The translations under genes and the position numbers were made by a program. Below, piece by piece: positions 18,169-27,605 of a stretch of 64,000 nucleotides of DNA. Source of the DNA: Comamonas avium (GTDB taxonomy: Bacteria; Pseudomonadota; Gammaproteobacteria; Burkholderiales; Burkholderiaceae_C); contig NZ_JACSQK010000003.1 in NCBI RefSeq assembly GCF_014836675.1, positions 182,763 to 246,762 of the forward strand, written 5' to 3'. The notes under the pieces were generated by a model. It did not search any database. It was not told the origin of the DNA and saw only the letters and a list, made by a program, of their open reading frames with translations. Within the stretch, counting starts at the first letter, position 1. Each line of letters opens with the position of its first letter.

Positions 18169-19017
18169 TTAGTACGTGTACACGCCTTGTCCCGTTTTCC
18201 GGCCCAGACGGCCAGCGGCCACCATTTCGCGCAGCAAGTAGCAAGGGCGATATTTGCTGTCGCCAAACTCCTCCAGGTACACCTCCATCACGGCCAGGCA
18301 AACGTCCAGGCCAATCATGTCAGCCAGCGCCAGAGGGCCAATGGGCTGGTTGCAGCCCAGTTTCATGCCAGCGTCGATGTCTTGTGCGGTGGCGGTGCCT
18401 TCAGACAGCACATAGAAGGCTTCATTGATCATGGGCACCAGGATGCGGTTGACCACAAAGCCGGGGGCGTTCTTGACGGTAATAGGGCTCTTGCCCAGCT
18501 TTTCAGACAGTGCCTTGACCGTGTCGTGTGTGGCATCGCTGGTTTGCAGACCGCGAATAATTTCAACCAGCGCCATCATGGGCACAGGGTTGAAAAAGTG
18601 CATGCCGATGAACTTGTCAGCGCGCTGGGTGACCGCGCCCAGCTTGGTGATGGAGATCGAGGAGGTGTTGGTTGCGATCAATACTTCAGCGGGCAAGACC
18701 GTGTCCAGCTGCTTGAGAATTTTGACCTTCAGGTCGTAGTTTTCAGTGGCCGCCTCAATCACCAGCTGGGCTGCTTGGAGGTCATCGTAGTTGGTGGAGG
18801 TTTTGATCAGCGACAAGGCTTTTTCTTTGTCGCTGACAGTCATTTTTTCTTTTTTGATCAAGCGGTCCAGACTGCCTGCAATGGTGGCCAGGCCCTTTTG
18901 TACGGCAGCCTCGGAAATATCCACCATCACCACAGCCACGCCAGACACAGCACAAGCCTGCGCAATGCCATTGCCCATGGTGCCCGCACCCACGATGCCT
19001 ACGGTTTGAATGCTCAC
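18169..19017 (-). CDS. 3-hydroxybutyryl-CoA dehydrogenase
   Basis: A 282-residue NAD(P)-dependent dehydrogenase interconverting acetoacetyl-CoA and 3-hydroxybutyryl-CoA. Rossmann motif GIVGAGTMGNGIAQ, catalytic His in IGMHFFNPVPMM, then the C-terminal helical domain with NRILVPMINEAF and LGCNQPIGPLALADMIGLD. The start is a GTG at 19017 with GGGAG nine or so bases before it; there is no usable ATG. Possible roles are butanoyl-CoA, PHB or aromatic degradation metabolism. It is divergent from the GMC oxidoreductase gene. Confidence 0.93.
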   Translation of the reverse strand: MSIQTVGIVGAGTMGNGIAQACAVSGVAVVMVDISEAAVQKGLATIAGSLDRLIKKEKMTVSDKEKALSLIKTSTNYDDLQAAQLVIEAATENYDLKVKILKQLDTVLPAEVLIATNTSSISITKLGAVTQRADKFIGMHFFNPVPMMALVEIIRGLQTSDATHDTVKALSEKLGKSPITVKNAPGFVVNRILVPMINEAFYVLSEGTATAQDIDAGMKLGCNQPIGPLALADMIGLDVCLAVMEVYLEEFGDSKYRPCYLLREMVAAGRLGRKTGQGVYTY

Positions 19018-19124
19018 GATCTCATCTCCCTGGTTAATTCATGATTGGTATACGGGGAAGATGGTATCCAAATTCTCTGACAGGTCACGTAACGTAGGTG
19101 CCTTCTACATGGGGAGCGGTCAGC

Positions 19125-20774
19125 ATGGATGAAACATTTGACTTTGTCATCGTTGGTGCAGGCTCTGCAGGCAGTGTTCTGGCGGGACGATTGAGTGCAT
19201 GCGGGCAGTACCAGGTCTGTGTACTGGAGGCTGGAGGCTCTGATGACATCAGCCTGGTGCAATGCCCTGCAGGCATCGCCGGTATCGCCAAGAGCCATCG
19301 CTTGAACTGGTCCATGCAGACAGTACCGCAGCCGGGCTTGAATGGTCGCAGAGGGTTTCAGCCTCGGGGCAAGGTGCTGGGGGGGAGCAGCTCGGTCAAT
19401 GCCATGATTTACCTGCGGGGCCAGCCGCAAGACTTTGACTGGTGGGCAGCCCAAGGTAACCCCGGGTGGTCTTGGCAGGATGTCAAACCTTGGTTTTTAA
19501 AAGCGCAGAACAATGAGCGCGCAGCAGATGCCTTTCATGCCAAGGGTGGTCCCTTGAATGTGGCTGATTTGCAGCAACCCAACCCATTGAGCATGGATTT
19601 CATCGAGGCGGGCGTTCAGGCTGGGCATGTACACAACACGGACTTCAACGGACACAGCCAGGAAGGGATTGGTCTCTATCAGGTGACACAAAAGGACGGA
19701 GAGCGTTGCAGTGCAGCCAAGGCTTATCTCACGCCCCATCTGCATCGCAGCAATTTGCATGTGCGCACGGGGGCGCAAGTACTGCGAATTTTGTTGGCAC
19801 AGACGGATGAAGGCTGTCGTGCCACTGGTGTGGAATATGTACGTGGCGGTGTGCGCCGGACAGTGCATGCGCGCCGTGAAGTTCTGCTCAGCGCCGGGGC
19901 CTTGCTTTCACCGCAAATTTTGATGGTTTCGGGCATCGGTCCAGCGGACCATTTGCGGGACACCGGTGTGCCTTTGCTGCATGAACTGCCGGGTGTGGGT
20001 AGCCATCTGCACGACCATCTGGACGCCGTCTTGGTTGCAGATGCACCAGCTCTCACGCAGTCGTTTGGCTTGTCTGCGCCTGGGCTGATGCATATCGCCC
20101 GTGGTGCCTGGGAGTGGCACCGCAAGCGCACAGGTATGTTGACGACCAATTTTGCAGAGGCGGGTGCTTTCCTGCGCAGTCACCCAGATTTGGCGCAGCC
20201 TGATTTGCAGTTGCATTTTGTCGTTGCTAAGTTGCTGGACCATGGTCGAAAAACAGTGTGGGGGCATGGTTTTTCATGTCACGTCTGTGTGTTGCAGCCC
20301 CAAAGCCGCGGGAAGGTGCGCTTGCGCAGCTCCAATCCGTTGGCCCTGCCTGATATTGACCCCAATTTCTTGGGGCATGCCGCTGATCTGCAGCGCACAG
20401 TACAGGGCGTGCAGATGGTGCGCCGCATCCTGGCGCAACCAGCGCTGGCGCGGCATAACGCCAAAGAGCTGGCCGCCTCTGCCGCTGCACAAACACCTGA
20501 GCAAATCGCGCAATGGGTCAAGCAAACTGCGGACACCATCTACCACCCTGTAGGGACGTGCCGTATGGGGCCTGGCCCCATGGATGTGGTGGACAGCCGG
20601 CTGCGCGTACACGGTGTGCAGGGCCTGCGTGTGGTGGATGCGTCGATCTTCCCGCGCATCACCAGCGGCAACACCAACGCCCCCACGATCATGGTGGCTG
20701 AAAAGGCGGCCCATATGGTGCTGGAAGCCACACAGCAAGCAGTATCTCAAGCAGGTAGCGCAGTGCTGGCCTGA
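19125..20774 (+). CDS. GMC-family FAD oxidoreductase (alcohol/choline dehydrogenase type)
   Basis: A 549-residue flavoprotein. The ADP-binding motif is FVIVGAGSAGSVLAGRLS, the GMC signature 1 region RGKVLGGSSSVNAMIYLRG, signature 2 GALLSPQILMVSGIGP, and the C-terminal catalytic His/Asn part IYHPVGTCRMG...ITSGNTNAPTIMVAEKAA. Closest in character to AlkJ-type acceptor-linked alcohol dehydrogenases and choline dehydrogenase; the alcohol substrate is unknown. ATG 19125 has GGGGAG eight bases upstream. Confidence 0.92.
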   Translation: MDETFDFVIVGAGSAGSVLAGRLSACGQYQVCVLEAGGSDDISLVQCPAGIAGIAKSHRLNWSMQTVPQPGLNGRRGFQPRGKVLGGSSSVNAMIYLRGQPQDFDWWAAQGNPGWSWQDVKPWFLKAQNNERAADAFHAKGGPLNVADLQQPNPLSMDFIEAGVQAGHVHNTDFNGHSQEGIGLYQVTQKDGERCSAAKAYLTPHLHRSNLHVRTGAQVLRILLAQTDEGCRATGVEYVRGGVRRTVHARREVLLSAGALLSPQILMVSGIGPADHLRDTGVPLLHELPGVGSHLHDHLDAVLVADAPALTQSFGLSAPGLMHIARGAWEWHRKRTGMLTTNFAEAGAFLRSHPDLAQPDLQLHFVVAKLLDHGRKTVWGHGFSCHVCVLQPQSRGKVRLRSSNPLALPDIDPNFLGHAADLQRTVQGVQMVRRILAQPALARHNAKELAASAAAQTPEQIAQWVKQTADTIYHPVGTCRMGPGPMDVVDSRLRVHGVQGLRVVDASIFPRITSGNTNAPTIMVAEKAAHMVLEATQQAVSQAGSAVLA

Positions 20775-20835
20775 GACGCAAGCCAGGGGGCTGAGGAAGA
20801 TAGTCAAGGTTTCACACCCTCCTTTATGAGAAGGC

Positions 20836-20849
20836 TTGATCCGCATCAA
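20836..20849. promoter_or_regulatory. Perfect FNR/ANR-type box upstream of phaC
   Basis: TTGAT-CCGC-ATCAA matches the FNR/ANR consensus TTGAT-N4-ATCAA at all ten fixed positions. It is embedded in a longer inverted repeat, GGCTTGAT/ATCAAGCC (20833-20852). It lies 62 bases after the GMC gene stop and about 85 bases before phaC, in the only gap where a promoter for the phaC-ackA cluster is expected. Without T residues after it, it is a poor terminator. Confidence 0.65.
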
Positions 20850-20931
20850 GCCGCAAGGCTTCGTATTTGATGGAAGGCATGGTTTTCCCGAGAATGACGT
20901 TGGCTGCTACAAGTTGTAACCCCGTTTTGAG

Positions 20932-22728
20932 GTGAATGTGACTACCGAAAATACCCCGACATGCACGCAAGGTGCAGACATGCAGGCAGAAGCTGCTCAG
21001 GCGCTTGATGACCGTGTCCGTGCCGCATTAAGTGCAACCACCATGGGCTTGTCGCCTGTGGCATTGGGCTTGGCCAGCGCAGACTGGCTGATGCACCTGG
21101 CAACGTCGCCCGGCAAGCAAATGACTCTGGCGCAACGTGCCATGCAGTTATCGCAGCAGGCAGCGCAAGCCAGTTTGCAGCCGGTCGGGGAGAGCGATGC
21201 GCGGTTCAAAGATGCCGCCTGGCAGCAGTGGCCCTACAACGCACTCAAAGAAGGCTTCAAAGCCAGCGATAGCTGGTGGCATGAAGCCGCACAGGTGGAG
21301 GGCATGACGCGTCACCACCGGCAATTGATCGATTTTTTTGCGCGCCAGTGGATGGATGCGTTGTCCCCCTCGAACTGGGCGGCCACAAATCCGGAAGTGC
21401 TGGCGAAAGCCAAAGAGACCGGCGGAGAAAGCCTGCGCAAGGGGCTGCAGCTGTACATGCAGGACCAGCAAGCCGCGCAAAAAGCCAAGGCAGAAACTGC
21501 AGCCAAGGATTTAGAGCCGCTGGAGTATGCGGTAGGCAAAGACGTCGCCTGCACTCCGGGCAAGGTGGTATTTCGCAACCACCTGATCGAGCTGATCCAG
21601 TACAGCCCTAGTACCGATAAGGTGTTGCCAGAGCCTGTACTGATCGTGCCGTCTTGCATCATGAAGTACTACATTTTGGATCTGTCTCCGCACAATTCCA
21701 TGGTTAAGTACTTGGTCGGCCAGGGGCACACGGTTTTCATTGTTTCTTGGCGCAATCCAGATGCTTCGGACCGTGACCTGAAGATGCAGGACTATCTCAG
21801 TACCGGGGTGCTGCAAGCCATGGCGGCTGTTAAAAAATTCACAGGCGCAGCCAGCATTCACACGATGGGATATTGCCTGGGCGGCACTTTCCTTGCGATT
21901 GCTGCAGCCGCATTGGGTCGTGTCAAGCGCAAGAAAACGCTGACTGCCAAAGAGCAGGCGCTGATCCCCGCAGACATGCCCAGCCTGAGCTCGGTCATGC
22001 TGCTGGCAGCACAGACGGACTTTTCAGAGCCGGGTGAGCTGGGCGTTTTCATCGACGAAGAGCAATTGGCAAACCTGCGCCAAAGCATGAATGAGCGTGG
22101 GTATTTGTCCGGCAAGCAAATGGGCGGCTCTTTCCAGTTTTTGGCATCCAAGGACCTGGTGTGGTCGCGCAATACACGCCGTTATCTCATGGGCGAAGAC
22201 GATGCCAGCTTCGATTTGATGAGCTGGAACGCTGACCAAACCCGTTTGCCTGCACGCATGCACAACGAGTACCTGACATCAATGTTCCTCAATAACGCCC
22301 TGGCATCCGGCCAATATCGGTTTGCGGGTGCGACGGTGGCGCTGATGGATATTGATGCTCCGATGATGGTCGTGGGTACGACGCGTGATCACGTGTCCCC
22401 CTGGAAATCGGTGTACAAAATTCACCTGCAGACCGATACCCATGTCACCTTCGTCTTGGCAGCAGGGGGACATAACGCCGGCATTGTCTCTGAGCCAGGG
22501 CGCCCGCGCCGTAGCTATCAGATTGCCAGCGTTGAAGAAGGCCACGGCTGGGTGGACCCGGATGACTGGGTCGCACAGACGCCTGTGGTGCAGGGCTCGT
22601 GGTGGGAGGCGATGGACCAGTGGATCAAGCAGCGCTCTGGCACACCTGTCAAAGCCAAGCCTATTAAAGCTGAGCATGTGCTGGCTGATGCCCCGGGCGA
22701 ATACGTCATGGTGCGCTACGCAGATTAA
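20932..22728 (+). CDS. phaC: Class I poly(3-hydroxyalkanoate) synthase
   Basis: A 598-residue polymerase that builds PHB-type polyester from hydroxyacyl-CoA on granule surfaces. The lipase-like box is MGYCLGGTF with the catalytic Cys about residue 315, followed by the Asp in RDHVSPWKS and the His in AAGGHNAGIV. The PhaC N-terminal domain (DFFARQWMDALSPSNWAATNPE) is present. The start is uncertain: GTG at 20932, GTG at 20938 (GAGGTGA before it) or ATG at 20980 (AAGG seven bases before it). It heads a same-strand cluster with fabI, the fused hydratase/phosphotransacetylase and ackA. Confidence 0.93.
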   Translation: MNVTTENTPTCTQGADMQAEAAQALDDRVRAALSATTMGLSPVALGLASADWLMHLATSPGKQMTLAQRAMQLSQQAAQASLQPVGESDARFKDAAWQQWPYNALKEGFKASDSWWHEAAQVEGMTRHHRQLIDFFARQWMDALSPSNWAATNPEVLAKAKETGGESLRKGLQLYMQDQQAAQKAKAETAAKDLEPLEYAVGKDVACTPGKVVFRNHLIELIQYSPSTDKVLPEPVLIVPSCIMKYYILDLSPHNSMVKYLVGQGHTVFIVSWRNPDASDRDLKMQDYLSTGVLQAMAAVKKFTGAASIHTMGYCLGGTFLAIAAAALGRVKRKKTLTAKEQALIPADMPSLSSVMLLAAQTDFSEPGELGVFIDEEQLANLRQSMNERGYLSGKQMGGSFQFLASKDLVWSRNTRRYLMGEDDASFDLMSWNADQTRLPARMHNEYLTSMFLNNALASGQYRFAGATVALMDIDAPMMVVGTTRDHVSPWKSVYKIHLQTDTHVTFVLAAGGHNAGIVSEPGRPRRSYQIASVEEGHGWVDPDDWVAQTPVVQGSWWEAMDQWIKQRSGTPVKAKPIKAEHVLADAPGEYVMVRYAD

Positions 22729-22836
22729 GCACTGGCCGCAGTCATTCAACGCACATTCGTGCGTTGTCAATCAGTCATTTATTCACAGCACCGTGGGCGG
22801 TGCTGTGCACAGAAAAAACAATGAGGGAGCAGAAGT

Positions 22837-23613
22837 ATGAGTAAAGCAGCAGCGTTCAGCTTGGCTGGGAAAAAAGGTTTGATACTGGGTGTGGCCAATG
22901 AGCGATCCATTGCTTGGGGATGCACCGAGCTGGCACGTGCACAGGGTGCAGACGTTGTGGTTTCTTGTCTGAACGAAAAAGCCCGCAAGTGGGTGGAGCC
23001 ATTGACAGCACCTATTGGTGCAGAACTCATGAATTGCAACGTTGAGGAGCCCGGTGAGCTGGAAGCTTTGGTGCAGCATGCGGTGCAAAAGTTTGGCAAG
23101 CTGGACTTTGTCATTCACTCGATTGCATGGGCTCCTTTGGATGACCTGCACGGCGATGTGGTGGACAGCTCACGTGAAGGTTTTGCACGGGCGGTGAGTG
23201 TGTCGTGCCACTCTTTTGCGGAACTGGCCAAACTGTGCGCGCCGCATATGCCCGATGGTGGCAGCATGCTCTCGATGAGCTATCTGGGCTCGGGCGAGGC
23301 TGTGCCCAACTATGGATTGATGGGCCCCGTGAAGGCAGCGCTGGAGTCCATGGTGCGCTACATGGCCATGGAATTGGGTCCTCGAAATATTCGAGTGCAT
23401 GCGGTCTCGCCAGGCCCGATCTTGACGCGCGCAGCCTCGGGTATTGCAGACTTTGATGGTCTGATGGCAACGGCCCAGGCGAAGGCGCCGCTGCAGCGTT
23501 TGGTGACGTTGGAAGAAATTGCACAGCTCAGTGCCTTCCTGTGTTCAGACGCTGCCTCTGGCATGTCGGGGCAAACCATTTATGTCGATGGTGGTGTGCA
23601 CGCAGTAGATTGA
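22837..23613 (+). CDS. fabI: Enoyl-[acyl-carrier-protein] reductase (NADH), FabI type
   Basis: A 258-residue SDR enzyme reducing trans-2-enoyl thioesters. GVANERSIAWG is the FabI cofactor region, SIAWAP follows beta-4, and the catalytic Tyr/Lys pair is in the YX6K motif YGLMGPVK; GQTIYVDGGVHAVD is the usual C-terminus. GGGAG lies eight to nine bases before the ATG. Because it sits between phaC and a PhaJ-Pta fusion, it may be a second, cluster-specific reductase feeding or draining crotonyl-type intermediates; that is inference. Confidence 0.93.
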   Translation: MSKAAAFSLAGKKGLILGVANERSIAWGCTELARAQGADVVVSCLNEKARKWVEPLTAPIGAELMNCNVEEPGELEALVQHAVQKFGKLDFVIHSIAWAPLDDLHGDVVDSSREGFARAVSVSCHSFAELAKLCAPHMPDGGSMLSMSYLGSGEAVPNYGLMGPVKAALESMVRYMAMELGPRNIRVHAVSPGPILTRAASGIADFDGLMATAQAKAPLQRLVTLEEIAQLSAFLCSDAASGMSGQTIYVDGGVHAVD

Positions 23614-23691
23614 TTGCCCTTTCTTTCGATCATCAATTTACACACAACACGCTAGCAAGGCTGGCAAGTTTGACGGAATCAGGAGAGCAGT

Positions 23692-25125
23692 ATGAATACC
23701 CAGGCACCTGCCATCGAATGGATGGAAAACGTAACGTACGACGAGCTGCAAGTTGGTCACAGTGCGCGCTTGCTACGGACCGTAACGTTGGAAGACATTC
23801 AGGCCTTTGCAGCGGTTTCTGGTGACATCAATCCCGCGCACTTGAATGCCGAATATGCCGATGCCACCATGTTTCATGGTGTGATTGCGCATGGCATGCT
23901 GGGTGCGGCATTGATTTCCGCCTTGTTTGGCACGCGGTTTCCTGGCCCCGGCACCATTTACTTGGGGCAAGAGCTGAAGTTCACCAAGCCTGTGCGTATT
24001 GGCGACACCTTGACCGTGCTAGCTACGGTGGCTGAAAAGGACGATGAGAAAAAGCGCGTCAAGATGGACTGCCTAGTCACCAACCAAAAGGGGGAGGTGG
24101 TACTCAAGGGTGAGGCCAAGCTGATGCCTCCATCGCAAAAGGTCAAAGTTCCAAAAATCGATGCGCCGCAGATTCAGTTGTTCGATCCAGAAGCGCGCTT
24201 CAAAGATTTGCTCTCTCGTGCACAGTCTCTGGAGGCGGTGCGCTGTGCCGTGGTACATCCTTGCGATGAAGGCTCGCTCAGTGGTGCCATGGATTCGGCA
24301 CGCCATGGCTTGATCCATCCGGTGCTTATCGGTCCAGAAGGTCGTATTCGCAAGGTAGCGCTGGATGCAGGCATCAGCCTTGAAGGCGCAGAAATTATCT
24401 CGGTAGAGCACAGCCACGCGGCAGCCGAGCTTGCCGCTGGCATGGCTGCGCGGCAAGAGGTGGAAATTTTGATGAAGGGCAGTTTGCATACAGATGAACT
24501 GCTCAAGGCGGTGCTGGCGCAGCCTGCTTTGCGCACGGGGCGACGCCTGTCGCATGTCTTCCGTTTTGATGTGCCGCTGTATGCCAAACCCTTGCTGATT
24601 ACAGACGCCGCAATCAATATACGTCCGACCTTGCAGGAAAAGGCGGACATCATTCAGAACGCGATCGATTTCGCTCGGGTGATGGGCACCGAGACCCCCA
24701 AGGTTGCGATTTTGTCTGCTGTCGAAACGGTGACCCCTAGCATCCCTTCGACGCTCGATGCCGCTGCGCTGTGCAAGATGGCTGATCGGGGCCAGATTCA
24801 AGGGGGACAGCTGGATGGGCCGCTGGCATTTGACAACGCCATTTCCATGGAGGCTGCGCGCATCAAAGGCATTGCTTCTGGGGTAGCTGGGCAGGCCGAC
24901 ATCTTGGCCGTACCAGACCTGGAAAGCGGCAACATGGTGGCCAAGCAGCTGGAGTATTTTGCCGGTGCATCGGGATCTGGTCTGGTGCTGGGTGCACGTG
25001 TGCCGATTGCGCTCACCAGCCGTGCAGATGGCCCACGCGCGCGCGTCGCCTCGTGTGTGCTGGCCGTGCTGTCAGCGCATGATCAACGCCAGCGCAAAGC
25101 GGCCAATGCCTGGAAGCAAGGCTAA
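23692..25125 (+). CDS. Bifunctional enoyl-CoA hydratase / phosphate acyltransferase
   Basis: A 477-residue fusion. Residues about 10-145 are a MaoC/PhaJ-type (R)-specific hydratase with the hot-dog catalytic Asp/His segment SGDINPAHLN and FHGVIAHGMLGAAL. Residues about 165-475 are a phosphate acetyl/butyryl transferase (SLEAVRCAVVHPCDEGSLSG, GRRLSHVFRFDVP, SGVAGQADILAVPDLESGN). It can link crotonyl-CoA/3-hydroxybutyryl-CoA to acyl phosphate. A 19-base gap to ackA supports joint expression and an acyl-CoA to acetate plus ATP route. Confidence 0.94.
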   Translation: MNTQAPAIEWMENVTYDELQVGHSARLLRTVTLEDIQAFAAVSGDINPAHLNAEYADATMFHGVIAHGMLGAALISALFGTRFPGPGTIYLGQELKFTKPVRIGDTLTVLATVAEKDDEKKRVKMDCLVTNQKGEVVLKGEAKLMPPSQKVKVPKIDAPQIQLFDPEARFKDLLSRAQSLEAVRCAVVHPCDEGSLSGAMDSARHGLIHPVLIGPEGRIRKVALDAGISLEGAEIISVEHSHAAAELAAGMAARQEVEILMKGSLHTDELLKAVLAQPALRTGRRLSHVFRFDVPLYAKPLLITDAAINIRPTLQEKADIIQNAIDFARVMGTETPKVAILSAVETVTPSIPSTLDAAALCKMADRGQIQGGQLDGPLAFDNAISMEAARIKGIASGVAGQADILAVPDLESGNMVAKQLEYFAGASGSGLVLGARVPIALTSRADGPRARVASCVLAVLSAHDQRQRKAANAWKQG

Positions 25126-25144
25126 CTACGGTAAGGAGATGGAA

Positions 25145-26371
25145 ATGGCCATTTTGGCAGTGAATGCGGGGTCGTCCTCACTGAAGTTTTCCTTGCACCC
25201 TCTGCAAGACGGGCAGGTGCAGCCATTTGTTCTGTCCGGCAATATTCAAGGTCTGGAGCCCCAAGGGTCACCATGCATGGATTGGACCTATAGAGGCAAG
25301 AAGCACTCGGAACCACTTGCTGTAAGCGCAGGCAGCTCTTCTTTTGAGGCTGCTTTGCACAATGTGCGTGCTTTGGTAAATCGCCTTGAAGCGGCCCCAG
25401 ATATTGAAGCTATTGCTCACCGGGTGGTGCACGGTGGCGGAGTCTTTACTCAGTCAGTGCTGGTGACCGATGAGGTACTGCAGCGGCTGGCCAGCTTTAA
25501 CTCCTTGGCGCCACTGCATCAGCCGCACAATTTGGAAGGCATTCGGCAGTTCCGTGCTGCGTTTGCGCATTTGCCGCAGATTGCCTGCTTTGATACAGCG
25601 TTCCATGCGTCCATGCCTGAGGTGGATTTTGCGTTTGCACTGCCTCAATCTTTGCAGGCGCAGGGTGTGCGCCGCTATGGCTTTCATGGGCTGTCCTACC
25701 AGTACATCATGTCTGTGCTGCAAGAGCAGACCCTGCGCGGACGTGGCCGTGTTGTGATGGCGCATCTGGGCAATGGCGCCAGTCTGTGTGCCGCGCTCGC
25801 TGGCAGCAGTGTGGCCACCACCATGGGGTTTTCTGCACTGGATGGTTTGATGATGGGCACACGCAGCGGCGCTCTCGATGCCGGTGTGCTGCTGTATCTC
25901 ATGGAGCAAGGCTGGACGCATGCGCAGATGGAAAAGCTGCTCTACAAGCAAAGCGGTTTGCTGGGGGTCTCAGGTATTTCCGCTGACATGCGCAAGCTGC
26001 GTGCAGATGGCAGCGAGAACGCACAACGCGCCATTAACCAGTTTACGCACCGTGTGATTCGCGAAACAGGTGCACTGGTGGCATGTCTGGGGGGGCTGGA
26101 TGTGCTGGCATTCAGCGGTGGGATTGGTGAAAACGATGTGGAGCTGCGTGCACACGTGTGTGAAAGGCTGTCGTGGCTGGGCATACGCATGGATGCGCAG
26201 CGCAACCAGGAGGCAACCGGCAAACACGCTTACGCGATCCATGCGCCAGATAGTTCGGTGGAAGTTTGGGTGATTCCTACCGATGAAGGGCGTGTGGCGG
26301 CCCGCGAAGCTGCCGCACTTTTGGAGCAGCAGCGTACACCTTTGGTCGCGGCAGGATCTGCCCTGGCCTAG
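25145..26371 (+). CDS. ackA: Acetate kinase
   Basis: A 408-residue ASKHA kinase making ATP and acetate from acetyl phosphate (or the reverse). The signature NAGSSSLKFSL opens the protein; DTAFHASMPE, HLGNGASLCA, TRSGALDAGVLLYLM and FSGGIGEND are the family motifs. AAGGAG at 25133-25138 touches an ATG at 25139 but stands six bases before ATG 25145, so the latter is the start. Its stop overlaps that of the convergent cyclase gene in a shared CTAG. Confidence 0.96.
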   Translation: MAILAVNAGSSSLKFSLHPLQDGQVQPFVLSGNIQGLEPQGSPCMDWTYRGKKHSEPLAVSAGSSSFEAALHNVRALVNRLEAAPDIEAIAHRVVHGGGVFTQSVLVTDEVLQRLASFNSLAPLHQPHNLEGIRQFRAAFAHLPQIACFDTAFHASMPEVDFAFALPQSLQAQGVRRYGFHGLSYQYIMSVLQEQTLRGRGRVVMAHLGNGASLCAALAGSSVATTMGFSALDGLMMGTRSGALDAGVLLYLMEQGWTHAQMEKLLYKQSGLLGVSGISADMRKLRADGSENAQRAINQFTHRVIRETGALVACLGGLDVLAFSGGIGENDVELRAHVCERLSWLGIRMDAQRNQEATGKHAYAIHAPDSSVEVWVIPTDEGRVAAREAAALLEQQRTPLVAAGSALA

Positions 26372-27576
26372 GGTGCCGGGGATGGCTCCTGTGCCGCGCG
26401 CGCAGGAGCCAGTGCGGGCGCAATGGAGGTTCGTTCAAACACCAGCCGGCCACGGCCATTGCTCTTTGCCTCGTACAGCGCGGTATCGGCATGCTGCAGC
26501 AACTGTGGCAGGCTTTGTGGCTGCTGCAGCGACTGCAGCGCACAGCCGCCACTGAGATGCAGAGCGAAGCCCAGCTCTTGCAGTGATTGCTGCTGCACCA
26601 TTACGCACAGGCGCTGATAAAAAGCATCCACTGCGGCCGGATGGGCGTAGAGCAGCAGGCAAAACTCTTCCCCTCCCCAGCGTGCAGCCATTTCGTCGGA
26701 GCGCACTTCGGACTTCAGCGCCCTTGCCAAAAGCTGAAGTGCTTGATCGCCGACGCTGTGGCCGTGCTGGTCATTGACGTCTTTGAAGTGGTCAATATCA
26801 AGAAGCAATACGGCCAAAGGCAACTGCTGGCGTTTGGCCAGGGCCTGCATCAGTGGCGCGGCCTGGAGCAAGGCGTGGCGGTTTGCCAGCCCTGTGAGCT
26901 GGTCGTTCATTGCCAGCTCACGCAGCTTCTGGTTGGTTTCGTCACGCCAGGCCACCAGCATGCACACCAGCACCAGACTGCCACAGACCTGTGCAATCAC
27001 GGCAAACACATGGTTGGCGACACCATCCTGTGTAAAGGCATTGAGCCATTGCGTGTAAGTTGCTAAATAGGCGCGCGTGAACAGGCTGCAGCTCATGACC
27101 AAGGCACAACCTGCCATAAGGTAGCGCCAGTAAGGGGCTGCAGGGCGTTGTGGTTGCAGGCACATCCACCCCAGGCATGCAATGGACAGGCCGTGGCACA
27201 GGCTGTACCAGGCCATGCGCTGTGCCGTGCTGTCTATGAAAAAGATGAAACCCAGAGGCCCCAGGACACACAAGCCGAGTACCACCCGGCTCAGCGGGTG
27301 ATGGCCCAGCCAGCTTTGCAGTGTTTGGGCCATCAACCACTGCGCTGCAGAGGCTGCGCATGTCGCTGCAACACTGAAGATGGGGTCCCATGTGGTGCCA
27401 CGAATGCGGCTGGCAGCCAGGATAAGTGCCCAGCCCAGTGCCTGAAGCAGGAAGTAGCCCTGCATGTGCTGCGCAGCACGGCTGATCGGGGTCCCCATTG
27501 CAAGCGGCAGCGCCACGCCAATAACGGCCAAATTGATGGCTATCAAAATGGCCATGGAGGCGAAGTCAAGCTGCAT
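26368..27576 (-). CDS. Membrane-bound diguanylate cyclase (GGDEF)
   Basis: A 402-residue protein. About six hydrophobic segments fill residues 1-215; a GGDEF domain follows (DQLTGLANRHALL, LLLDIDHFKDVNDQHGH) with active-site motif GGEEF preceded by RSDE where an inhibitory RxxD would be, so product inhibition may be weak. A proline/alanine-rich tail ends the protein. It follows amn on the same strand after 29 bases and is likely the last gene of a GGDEF-EAL / amn / GGDEF operon. No clear ribosome site; ATG 27576 is the first in-frame ATG. Confidence 0.9.
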   Translation of the reverse strand: MQLDFASMAILIAINLAVIGVALPLAMGTPISRAAQHMQGYFLLQALGWALILAASRIRGTTWDPIFSVAATCAASAAQWLMAQTLQSWLGHHPLSRVVLGLCVLGPLGFIFFIDSTAQRMAWYSLCHGLSIACLGWMCLQPQRPAAPYWRYLMAGCALVMSCSLFTRAYLATYTQWLNAFTQDGVANHVFAVIAQVCGSLVLVCMLVAWRDETNQKLRELAMNDQLTGLANRHALLQAAPLMQALAKRQQLPLAVLLLDIDHFKDVNDQHGHSVGDQALQLLARALKSEVRSDEMAARWGGEEFCLLLYAHPAAVDAFYQRLCVMVQQQSLQELGFALHLSGGCALQSLQQPQSLPQLLQHADTALYEAKSNGRGRLVFERTSIAPALAPARAAQEPSPAP

Positions 27577-27605
27577 GATGGGTGGGTGCCGGCAGGATGG
27601 AGAAA

